Assembly: GCA_900321195.1 (NCBI GenBank)
Contig: ONVG01000072.1
Coordinates: forward strand, 1-13,215
Reading direction: 5' to 3'
Source: an uncultured Eubacteriales bacterium
GTDB taxonomy: Bacteria > Bacillota > Clostridia > Oscillospirales > Acutalibacteraceae
DNA: 13,215 nucleotides
Numbering within the stretch: position 1 is the stretch's first letter; each line of letters starts with the position of its first letter. Positions 7,980 through 13,215 of this stretch are shown here, in pieces. Made by a program: the position numbers and the translations under genes. The notes beneath the pieces are model-generated. The model did not search any database. It was given only the letters and a program-made list of their open reading frames with translations, and was not told the origin of the DNA.

Positions 7980-8765
7980 GAAAGCCATTTCAAAGTCAAG
8001 CTGATAGAATTCGCCGGGTGAGCGGTCTGCTCTTGCGTCCTCGTCACGGAAACAGGGAGCTATCTGGAAATAGCGGTCAAAGCCCGATACCATGAGGAGC
8101 TGCTTGAATATCTGTGGAGCCTGAGGAAGAGCATAGAACATTCCCTTGTGCTTTCTGCTGGGGATGAGGTAATCTCTTGCGCCCTCCGGTGATGAGCAGG
8201 AAAGTATAGGCGTCTGTATCTCAAGGAAACCCATTTCAGTCATTTTATTTCTGAGGAATGATATGAGCTGTGAACGCATAACTATATTGTTATGCACCTT
8301 TCTGTTTCTGAGGTCAAGGAAACGGTATTTAAGTCTTACGTCCTCTTTTACTTCTGTAGATGTCTGTATCTCAAAGGGGAGGTTCTGAGGCGCTTTGCCG
8401 AGTACTGTTATGTCCTCTGAATGTATCTCGACAGTACCTGTAGCTATTTTCGGGTTTATGGTATCCTCGTCACGCTTTGTAACATTTCCGCTTACTGTAA
8501 CGGTACACTCCTTATTGATATTTTCAAGGAGCTTTTCATCATGTACGACTACCTGTACAACGCCGTAATGGTCACGGATATCGAGGAACATAACTCCGCC
8601 GTGGTCACGGATATTTTCTACCCAGCCTGCGACCCTTACGCTTTTTCCTATGTCATCTTCTCTGATCTCACCGCAGTAATGTGTGCGGTACTTGTTTTCT
8701 CTAAGCATTGTGTTCTTTCCTTTCGGGAGCGAATGTATTTTCGCCCTGATAAATTTTAAGCGGAT

Positions 8766-8809
8766 AAAAAAAGTCGGCTTTAACTGTATTATTATACCAT
8801 TAAAGCCGA
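8766..8809 (-). terminator. Terminator hairpin after the 35-aa ORF, containing the aspS promoter -10
   Basis: On the minus strand TCGGCTTTAA (8800-8809) pairs perfectly with TTAAAGCCGA (8774-8783) across a 16-base loop, and the stem is followed by C and seven T (8766-8772). This would end transcripts from the small ORF upstream. The aspS -10 box lies in the loop, so transcripts started there cannot form the stem and would not be terminated. The same repeat could instead be an operator around the -10 box. Confidence 0.7.
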
Positions 8810-8819
8810 AATGTTTCAA
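8791..8819 (-). promoter_or_regulatory. Sigma-A promoter of aspS (and probably the downstream genes)
   Basis: On the minus strand TTGAAA (8814-8819) is followed after exactly 17 bases by TATAAT (8791-8796), a near-consensus sigma-A promoter. The sequence upstream is AT-rich (AAATTAAATTTTTT). Transcription should start near 8784, leaving a leader of about 75 bases before the aspS ATG at 8708, too short for a T-box riboswitch. Confidence 0.8.
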
Positions 8820-8852
8820 TATAAAATTAAATTTTTTAACGAATATCTGCCC

Positions 8853-8960
8853 TTAAAAATTAAGCAAAAAGCGGCGGTGATTTGCATTCCTTGTGCCGAT
8901 TATTACGCCCAGTACTATAACTATTACAAGAACAATGATGATATATACCCACTCAGGCAT
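8853..8960 (-). CDS. 35-aa single-span membrane microprotein
   Basis: Function unknown, and the gene is too short for most gene callers. It encodes MPEWVYIII, then a run of Val, Ile and Leu to about residue 22 (one membrane span), then a short basic tail containing GTRNANHRR. By the positive-inside rule the C-terminus should face the cytoplasm. The coding claim rests mainly on the ribosome site: GGAGGA with AAGGAGGA complementarity ends 7 bases before the ATG, as strong as any in the window. A terminator-like hairpin follows about 45 bases after the stop, and a small 6-bp hairpin (8978-8993) stands before the ribosome site. It could be a regulatory membrane peptide, a subunit of a larger complex, or a type I toxin-like peptide; no antisense RNA is evident and I do not choose between these. 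Confidence 0.65.
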   Translation of the reverse strand: MPEWVYIIIVLVIVIVLGVIIGTRNANHRRFLLNF

Positions 8961-8977
8961 AAAAAATCCTCCTTCTA

Positions 8978-8993
8978 ACAGCGTCATCGCTGT
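8978..8993 (-). other. Small hairpin before the microprotein ribosome site
   Basis: ACAGCG and CGCTGT form a perfect 6-bp stem with a 4-base loop, placed about 8 bases upstream of the GGAGGA of the 35-aa ORF on the minus strand. It might influence translation or RNA stability. It overlaps the end of the doubtful 39-aa ORF. Confidence 0.4.
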
Positions 8994-9103
8994 GTCTTGA
9001 CTGTGATAAGCTCAGAAACAGGGATAACGACAATAAAAACTATCCATATAATAAAAATTCCTGTTTTTTGGCAAAGCAAATATTCATTAAATAGATAATA
9101 CAT
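8984..9103 (-). CDS. Doubtful 39-aa hydrophobic ORF
   Basis: An ATG at 9103 opens a 39-codon frame whose middle (GIFIIWIVFIVVIPVSEL) would make one membrane span, ending in VKTQR. It lies 23 bases upstream of the 35-aa membrane ORF in the same direction, which is suggestive. Against it, there is no recognisable ribosome site before the ATG, and AT-rich spacer DNA often yields hydrophobic frames by chance. It may be a remnant of a longer membrane gene. Confidence 0.2.
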   Translation of the reverse strand: MYYLFNEYLLCQKTGIFIIWIVFIVVIPVSELITVKTQR

Positions 9104-9179
9104 CAAAAGGGTCGGTTACAGTATTGGCAATGCTCAATGATAACAAACAAAAAGTAAATAAATCCCGATTTTTATGTTA

Positions 9180-9773
9180 TCAGTCGTAATCCTTGAAGTA
9201 TTCCATAAGCTTTTCAAAGGATTCTGCTGCCATTTCGTCTGTTGAGTTGTAGTAAAGTATGAGACTTGCCTCATCATCTGGGTCACGGAGATTTTCAGGG
9301 ATATTGAAATTAAGTGATGCAAGATATTTGTCCCAGTTTGCAAGCTTCCATGTATCGCGGTCGGAATTTCTGTCTATCATGCGCTGGTGGCAAACTTCGG
9401 GATCTGTCACTATCCATACCACAGAAAGCTTAGCGCCGTATCCTGCAAGCTTTTCCCTCAAAGCATTTATATATTCATTATCGCGTATTTCTCTTGTAAA
9501 CGGGGCATTGACCATAACAAGATTTTCATATTTGATAGCCTCGAATGCAAGATCAAGAATAACATCATATTCATAATCGCGTATTTCTTTCTCGAAGAAT
9601 TTAGAGCTTCTGTTATATTCTTCGCCTGCAACAGCAAATATCTGTTTTGACAGAGGGATAAGCGTATCCTTGTCGAGATAAACTACATGTTTAAGCTCGG
9701 CTGCGAATTTTTTGGAAAGCTTTGTTTTTCCGCATGCAGGCGGTGAAGTTACAAAAATAAGTCTTTTTTCCAT
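9180..9773 (-). CDS. P-loop ATPase/kinase-like protein (AAA_33 type)
   Basis: A 197-residue cytoplasmic P-loop protein resembling small-molecule or nucleotide kinases and zeta-like AAA_33 proteins. Walker A is SPPACGKTKLS at residues 10-20, with Gly15, Lys16 and Thr17 binding phosphates; the first glycine of the usual GxxxxGK is replaced by Ser10. YLDKDTLI at about residue 32 is the typical strand end with an acidic residue near the acceptor site. VMVNAPF is the later core strand, and a lid-like stretch rich in Arg and Asp follows (CHQRMIDRNSDRDTWK). This order fits kinases that phosphorylate a small hydroxyl substrate, but the substrate is unknown. The frame opens 13 codons earlier, yet ATG 9773 is chosen because GGGAG lies about 10 bases before it and MEKRLIFVT directly begins the first strand. 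It is divergent from the deacylase gene and stands alone. Confidence 0.75.
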   Translation of the reverse strand: MEKRLIFVTSPPACGKTKLSKKFAAELKHVVYLDKDTLIPLSKQIFAVAGEEYNRSSKFFEKEIRDYEYDVILDLAFEAIKYENLVMVNAPFTREIRDNEYINALREKLAGYGAKLSVVWIVTDPEVCHQRMIDRNSDRDTWKLANWDKYLASLNFNIPENLRDPDDEASLILYYNSTDEMAAESFEKLMEYFKDYD

Positions 9774-9805
9774 GATTAAAAACTCCCTTTTTATATATGC
9801 TGTAA

Positions 9806-9844
9806 CTCGCATAAAGCTGCGAGACCGATGTTTTGGAACGCAGC
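9806..9844 (-). promoter_or_regulatory. Leader with two alternative hairpins before the P-loop gene
   Basis: On the minus strand CTCGCA (9818-9823) can pair with TGCGAG (9806-9811) over 6 bases, or GCTGCG (9839-9844) can pair with CGCAGC (9816-9821) over 17 bases. The two stems share bases and cannot coexist. They lie 33-71 bases upstream of the ATG. A regulatory switch is possible but unproved. Confidence 0.35.
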
Positions 9845-9879
9845 CGCCGATATTTATGTCAACGGCCTGAACATTCGAT

Positions 9880-9885
9880 ATTATA
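9880..9885 (-). promoter_or_regulatory. Possible -10 box for the P-loop gene
   Basis: TATAAT on the minus strand, about 107 bases before the ATG. The sequence 15-18 bases further upstream is only T-rich (ATTTTT), not a clear -35. A perfect TTGACA (9857-9862) lies downstream of it but lacks a partner -10 at the right distance. Confidence 0.35.
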
Positions 9886-9979
9886 ATAACATATTTATTC
9901 CAAAAAATCCATATTTTTTTTAAATTTATGCAGCCAAATTTAAAATTTATAATTTATGTACCATTATAAAAAAATGATA

Positions 9980-10009
9980 TTGAAAAAATCATGAAATATA
10001 TGTTAAAAT
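9980..10009 (+). promoter_or_regulatory. Promoter of the deacylase gene
   Basis: TTGAAA (9980-9985), an 18-base spacer, then TAAAAT (10004-10009) preceded by TGT, an extended -10. The start would be near 10016, giving a leader of about 30 bases before the ATG at 10046. Confidence 0.6.
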
Positions 10010-10045
10010 TATCAGGAATAAACGTATTGCAAAGCGGTGAATATT

Positions 10046-10519
10046 ATGGCAAAGGATAACAAGACTAATGCGATGAGAAAGCTTGACAGCATGAAGATAG
10101 CTTATCGGGAGCATTATTATGACCCCGAGGCGGTAAATGGGGTAGAGGTGGCGAATATTCTTGGACAGGATGTTTCAAGGGTATTCAAAACGCTTGTGAC
10201 GGTAGGAAAGTCGGGAGCGCATTATGTATTTGCAGTTCCCGTAGCCGAGGAATTAGACCTTAAAAAAGCTGCGGCTGTCGTAGGAGAAAAATCGGTTGCT
10301 ATGGTAAAGTCAAAGGAGCTTTTAGGGCTTACGGGATATATACACGGCGGATGTTCGCCTATAGGGATGAAGAAATTTTTCCGCACTACTGTACATTTTA
10401 CAGCAAAGGAGCATGACAGTATATTTTTCAGCGGCGGAAAGATAGGCTTTCAGATAGAGATGCCGTCTGAGGAGCTGAAAAAAGTCATTCCCTTTGAATA
10501 TGCCGACATAATAAAATAA
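10046..10519 (+). CDS. ybaK: YbaK/EbsC-type Cys-tRNA(Pro) deacylase
   Basis: A 157-residue free-standing editing protein. In characterised homologues it hydrolyses Cys-tRNA-Pro made in error by prolyl-tRNA synthetase, acting in the cytoplasm. The family marks are all here: VFKTLVTV with the essential Lys48, YVFAVPVAEELDLKKAA, and the loop GGCSPIGMKK at 101-110; length is normal (about 155-160). The GTG at 10037 is in frame, but its bases belong to the GGTGA ribosome site 5 bases before ATG 10046, so the ATG is the start. It is monocistronic as far as can be seen, with an extended -10 promoter upstream and a structured leader region before moxR downstream. Other family members edit Ala- or other tRNAs, so the exact tRNA specificity is not fixed by sequence alone. 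Confidence 0.9.
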   Translation: MAKDNKTNAMRKLDSMKIAYREHYYDPEAVNGVEVANILGQDVSRVFKTLVTVGKSGAHYVFAVPVAEELDLKKAAAVVGEKSVAMVKSKELLGLTGYIHGGCSPIGMKKFFRTTVHFTAKEHDSIFFSGGKIGFQIEMPSEELKKVIPFEYADIIK

Positions 10520-10542
10520 TTCATAGTTATCACGGGAATAAA

Positions 10543-10605
10543 TTTCCTTGAACCGTTTTTTGAGCTGTAAAATCCGGCGGTTTCAGGAAAGTGTTTCCTC
10601 CGGAT
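10543..10605 (+). promoter_or_regulatory. Two competing hairpins between the deacylase gene and moxR
   Basis: Structure one: TTTCCTTGAACCG (10543-10555) pairs with CGGTTTCAGGAAA (10578-10590), 12 of 13 positions including one G-T. Structure two: ATCCGG (10572-10577) pairs with CCGGAT (10600-10605), and inside it AGGAAA (10585-10590) pairs with TTTCCT (10594-10599) over a 3-base loop, leaving a 7-base bulge. They share 10585-10590, so they exclude each other. No T-run follows, so a plain terminator is unlikely. The remaining 80 bases up to moxR show no structure I can name. Confidence 0.5.
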
Positions 10606-10688
10606 AAAACTGATTTTCGTGGTTAGTAATGGATGCCGAGGATTTTAGGCTAAGAAGATGATTTTTTGATCTTATAAGGGGTGGTCGT

Positions 10689-11645
10689 TTGGAAATTTCT
10701 AAGAATGTGTATAAGGCGCATGAAGTGCTGAAGGAAATAAATCGGGCAGTACTCGGAAAACAGACGGAAGCTGCGGAGATAATGACGGCTTTTTTGGCTG
10801 ACGGTCATGTTCTGCTTGAGGATATACCCGGAGTGGGAAAGACGACGCTTGCAACGGCTTTTTCAAAGGCTATGGGACTTGAATGCAAGCGTGTGCAGTT
10901 CACGCCGGATGTAATGCCCTCTGACCTTACGGGCTTTTCTGTTTACAGGCGTGACAAGGAGCAGTTCGTTTATCAGGAGGGAAGTGTTTTCTGCAATCTT
11001 CTTCTTGCGGATGAAATAAACCGTACTTCACCTAAAACACAGTCGGCTCTGCTTGAAGTAATGGAGGAGCGCAAGGTATCGGTCGAAGGCGTCACAAGAG
11101 AAGTTCCCGTACCTTTTCTGGTGATTGCAACTCAGAATCCTTCGGGTACGGCAGGTACACAGCGTCTTCCGGAAGCTCAGATAGACAGGTTTATGATAAA
11201 TCTGTCTCTGGGCTATCCTGACTATAACAGCGAGCTTGAAATAGCAAAGACGGTCGGTATCGGCTCAAGGACTGACAATGTTAAGCCGATAATCACAAAG
11301 GAAGAATTTTTAGAGATGCAGAAGGAGATACACGATGTATATGTAAAGGATATAGTGTATGACTATCTTCTGAAATTGGTCGTATCTACAAGAACTCATC
11401 AGTATGTTGAAAGAGGCGCAAGTCCCCGCGCGACTATAGCACTTGTAAAATGTGCAAAGGCTTTTGCATGGCTGAACTGCAGGCATTATGTTATACCGTC
11501 GGATATAATAACTCAGATGCCTTATATAATGACGCACAGAATATCGCTTAATACAGCCGCAAGGATGAGCAATATCACAAAGAAGCAGGTCATTGAAGAA
11601 ATTGCAAGGACTACGCCTGCTCCTTATATGGGAGCCGTAAAATGA
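10689..11645 (+). CDS. MoxR-family AAA+ ATPase
   Basis: A 318-residue AAA+ ATPase of the MoxR group, thought to act as a chaperone that helps assemble or activate partners, typically VWA or DUF58 proteins. Walker A is IPGVGKTT with Lys51, Walker B is LLLADEI with Asp108 and Glu109, sensor 1 is ATQNP at 147-151, and EAQIDRF at 162-168 carries the arginine-finger region; SPRAT lies in the C-terminal lid. Length is typical (310-330). The start is a TTG at 10689: AAGGGGTGG at 10676-10684 is correctly placed, the N-terminus then matches the family, and no ATG or GTG in frame lies nearby. A weak start codon may keep the level low. The stop overlaps the next gene by ATGA, so the two are translationally coupled. 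It begins the MoxR-DUF58-membrane protein operon after a structured leader. Confidence 0.93.
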   Translation: MEISKNVYKAHEVLKEINRAVLGKQTEAAEIMTAFLADGHVLLEDIPGVGKTTLATAFSKAMGLECKRVQFTPDVMPSDLTGFSVYRRDKEQFVYQEGSVFCNLLLADEINRTSPKTQSALLEVMEERKVSVEGVTREVPVPFLVIATQNPSGTAGTQRLPEAQIDRFMINLSLGYPDYNSELEIAKTVGIGSRTDNVKPIITKEEFLEMQKEIHDVYVKDIVYDYLLKLVVSTRTHQYVERGASPRATIALVKCAKAFAWLNCRHYVIPSDIITQMPYIMTHRISLNTAARMSNITKKQVIEEIARTTPAPYMGAVK

Positions 11646-12739
11646 AAAAGATAACGGCTGTACTTATACTGCTTGTATTGTGGTATTTTTCGGGAATGTT
11701 CCGTCAGCCTGCCGTGATGTCGCTTATACTCTGCGCTGTCTTTGTAATGCTGATACTTTTCGGACTTGCCATATACCAGCTTTTCCATATAAAGATATCT
11801 CTCCCGAAAGCTAAGATAATAACCTATAAGAACGCCGAAAACCGCATTGAATTCAATGTCGGGAACGAGAGCAGGATACCTGTAAATCGTTTCAAGGTCA
11901 TATTCCTTTCGGGATATTCAGGTACAAAAAAGCGTATAAAGAAGAAGTTCAACGGCGCTGCGCTCGGCAGGAATGAAAACGATGATAATATATGTGAATT
12001 CTTTATGATACCGCCGTACTGCGGTCTTGTTGATATAGAGCTGAAAAAAATAAAGGTCTATGACAATATAGCGCTGTTTTCTTTATCTAAAAAGCTCAAA
12101 GACCATGTTCAGATATTTGTTTTGCCTGTGCCAAAGCTGATGAATATATCAATGCCTGTTTTCGGAGGATATGACAATATGCCGATGACTGATATACTTT
12201 CTCATAAATCGGGGGATGACAACACCGAGATAAGACAGATAAGAGAATACCGTACAGGCGACCTCTACAGACATATACACCATAACTACAGCGCAAGGAC
12301 GGATTCGCTCTGGACAAAGGAGTACCGCAAGGAAAACGATTTTGTCTTTGATATACTCATAGATACCTCACATGAAGGCGCATTGTCTATAGAATATTAT
12401 GATGCGCTTTACGAGATATTGTATTCTCTTATATATACTCTTATACAAAACGAAATGATGCTCAAGGTACACTGGTTTGAAAGACAGCTCAACGGACTGA
12501 GAACATTTGAAGTAAACAATGAAAGGGAAGCGCTTGAAATGATGGCGGCGCTTTATGTTTCTGACAGTTCATGCAGCAGTCAGGAGTTTTCGGGAGCGGC
12601 TGCTGTGCTTGATAATGTATCTATGAGAGTCAATACATCTCTTGAATGGTATTTCGGCGGAAGAATGGTGTATCGCTTTTCTGTGCAGGATATTGAAAAA
12701 CAGCTTGCAGGGCTGATATTCGACCTGAATGTGTATTAA
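11642..12739 (+). CDS. DUF58 domain-containing membrane protein
   Basis: A 365-residue protein with two N-terminal membrane helices (about 4-18 and 24-46), a beta-rich middle, and a C-terminal DUF58 domain. The DUF58 signature is IREYRTGDLYRHIHHNYSAR at residues 200-219, followed by LWTKEYRKEND; most relatives have IHWK where this one has IHHN. The following FDILIDTSHEG matches the start of a VWA-like fold but lacks the full DxSxS metal motif. DUF58 proteins almost always follow a MoxR gene, and the pair is thought to handle assembly of envelope or secreted factors; the biochemical role is not settled. ATG 11642 overlaps the moxR stop, so the frames are coupled. It ends in TAA, and the next gene starts only 6 bases later in the same frame. 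Confidence 0.88.
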   Translation: MKKITAVLILLVLWYFSGMFRQPAVMSLILCAVFVMLILFGLAIYQLFHIKISLPKAKIITYKNAENRIEFNVGNESRIPVNRFKVIFLSGYSGTKKRIKKKFNGAALGRNENDDNICEFFMIPPYCGLVDIELKKIKVYDNIALFSLSKKLKDHVQIFVLPVPKLMNISMPVFGGYDNMPMTDILSHKSGDDNTEIRQIREYRTGDLYRHIHHNYSARTDSLWTKEYRKENDFVFDILIDTSHEGALSIEYYDALYEILYSLIYTLIQNEMMLKVHWFERQLNGLRTFEVNNEREALEMMAALYVSDSSCSSQEFSGAAAVLDNVSMRVNTSLEWYFGGRMVYRFSVQDIEKQLAGLIFDLNVY

Positions 12740-12745
12740 TGGCAG

Positions 12746-13215
12746 GTGAGAGACATTAAGAAAATAGAAATAAAGACGATAAAGAAATACAGAACAAGGA
12801 AGGAACGGCTTGAGGAAGAAAAAAAGCGCAAGCTCATGGACAATTCACCGCTTCTGCTTATCATATATATAGTAGGTATGATAGGCATAGTGTGGGCTTT
12901 AAGTGAGCTGATAAATGTATTTGAGGGCGCTGATATTATGATAATGGGTGTAGCGTCAGTCGAAACAGCTTTGCTGTGGTATCTGTATTTTTACCGTCAG
13001 CGAGGATTCGTTATTGCATCCGTTATACTTATATCAGCAGCAAGTGTTATTATAATGCCTCAGAGATACAGCATGTCAAAATATATCTGGTACATTGAGG
13101 CGCGGCTCGCTTCAATAACAGATTTTATCGGCATGGAGGTCGCAATAGCGATACTTATGCTTCTGATATATCTTATTTTTGCGCTTGAATTTGTATTGAG
13201 AAATCATTCTATAAT
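12746..13215 (+). CDS. Multi-span membrane protein, 3' end cut (possible transglutaminase-like)
   Basis: The frame is open from 12746 to the window edge, 156 complete codons. It begins with a strongly basic segment (KKIEIKTIKKYRTRKERLEEE) followed by four predicted membrane helices at about 34-55, 60-80, 84-103 and 128-152. The third gene of MoxR-DUF58 operons is often a transglutaminase-core membrane protein, and this N-terminus fits that, but the diagnostic domain would lie beyond the window. The start is uncertain. GTG 12746 lies 6 bases after the DUF58 stop in the same frame and lacks a good ribosome site. ATG 12836 would drop the basic segment. An ATG overlapping the DUF58 stop (12739) opens a different frame and ends after six codons. 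Confidence 0.7.
   Translation, partial: MRDIKKIEIKTIKKYRTRKERLEEEKKRKLMDNSPLLLIIYIVGMIGIVWALSELINVFEGADIMIMGVASVETALLWYLYFYRQRGFVIASVILISAASVIIMPQRYSMSKYIWYIEARLASITDFIGMEVAIAILMLLIYLIFALEFVLRNHSI

Larger units (their letters stand above)
7123..8708 (-). pseudogene. aspS: Aspartyl-tRNA synthetase (bacterial type), interrupted by two deletions
   Basis: AspRS joins aspartate to tRNA-Asp; non-discriminating forms also charge tRNA-Asn, the substrate of GatCAB. Three reading-frame pieces together cover most of the protein. The first (8708 to about 7977, 244 residues) holds the OB-fold anticodon domain, motif 1 and motif 2 (FRDEDARADRSPGEF). The second (about 7960 to 7490) holds the insertion domain and FTHNPFS. 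The third (about 7485 to 7123) holds VCNGVELSSGAVRNHD and motif 3 (GMAPGVDRMLMLL). At the first joint about 45 residues normally present, including the GSDKPDxR block, are missing; at the second about 10 residues after NPFS are missing. Neither loss is a multiple of three, so no full-length enzyme can be made. His36 in RDHGG marks the non-discriminating type. The ATG at 8708 has AAGGAAAG upstream; a longer open frame to 8819 is not coding. Real decay and assembly or cloning damage both remain possible. Confidence 0.9.

Noticed and set aside
7454..8047. Middle part of aspS as a separate gene
   Set aside because: It has no ribosome site, its first 20 or so residues are out-of-frame aspS sequence, and the rest continues AspRS; it is a fragment.
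8709..8819. Longer N-terminus of aspS
   Set aside because: It would cover the promoter and hairpin; family N-terminus and ribosome site both point to 8708.
8709..8852. T-box riboswitch before aspS
   Set aside because: The promoter leaves only about 75 bases of leader, and no specifier stem or T-box sequence is visible.
9180..9773. Zeta-type toxin of a toxin-antitoxin pair
   Set aside because: There is no epsilon-like antitoxin gene next to it, and P-loop similarity alone does not support a toxin role.
10689..12739. MoxR, DUF58 and the distant VWA protein as one new system
   Set aside because: The MoxR-DUF58 module is well known; the VWA gene is 3.6 kb away on the other strand with unrelated genes between, so a joint system is not supported by this window.

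Overview
The gene content, codon use and spacing (ATA-rich isoleucine, strong AGGAGG-type ribosome sites, gatCAB, Faecalibacterium/Ruminococcus-like GatB and AspRS wording) suggest a Gram-positive gut Clostridia, most likely a Ruminococcus-like member of the Oscillospirales. This placement comes from recalled family sequences, not a search.

Layout. (1) Bases 1-1511, plus strand: the end of a GNAT acetyltransferase cut by the window edge, a strong terminator, then a maltose/galactoside-type hexapeptide acetyltransferase. A shared bidirectional hairpin at 1532-1572 separates it from the convergent minus-strand genes. (2) Bases 1577-8708, minus strand, in transcription order: aspS, a secreted/membrane-anchored VWA protein, gatC, gatA, gatB. 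Apart from the VWA gene this is an aspartyl-tRNA and tRNA-dependent amidation cluster. The AspRS carries the histidine typical of non-discriminating enzymes, so the set would charge tRNA-Asn with Asp and convert it to Asn-tRNA-Asn. As written, however, aspS is broken by two internal out-of-frame deletions. The VWA protein has a repetitive cytoplasmic tail encoded partly by 66-bp tandem repeats. (3) Bases 8709-9179: the aspS promoter, embedded in a hairpin that also looks like a terminator for an upstream 35-aa single-span membrane microprotein, plus a doubtful second small hydrophobic ORF. (4) Bases 9180-10519: a minus-strand P-loop kinase-like gene divergent from a plus-strand YbaK/EbsC-type Cys-tRNA(Pro) deacylase. 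(5) Bases 10520-13215, plus strand: a structured leader, then a MoxR ATPase, a DUF58 protein overlapping it by ATGA, and the start of a multi-span membrane protein that leaves the window. This is the familiar MoxR-DUF58 module, often completed by a transglutaminase-like membrane protein.

Most genes belong to well-known families. The parts needing a second look are the damaged aspS, the VWA protein and its tail placed inside a tRNA-amidation cluster, the nested promoter/terminator before aspS, the small membrane ORF, and the competing hairpins before moxR. No gap between genes reaches 300 bases. I saw no tRNA, rRNA, CRISPR array, insertion sequence or phage gene, and nothing that clearly amounts to a new defence or biosynthetic system.
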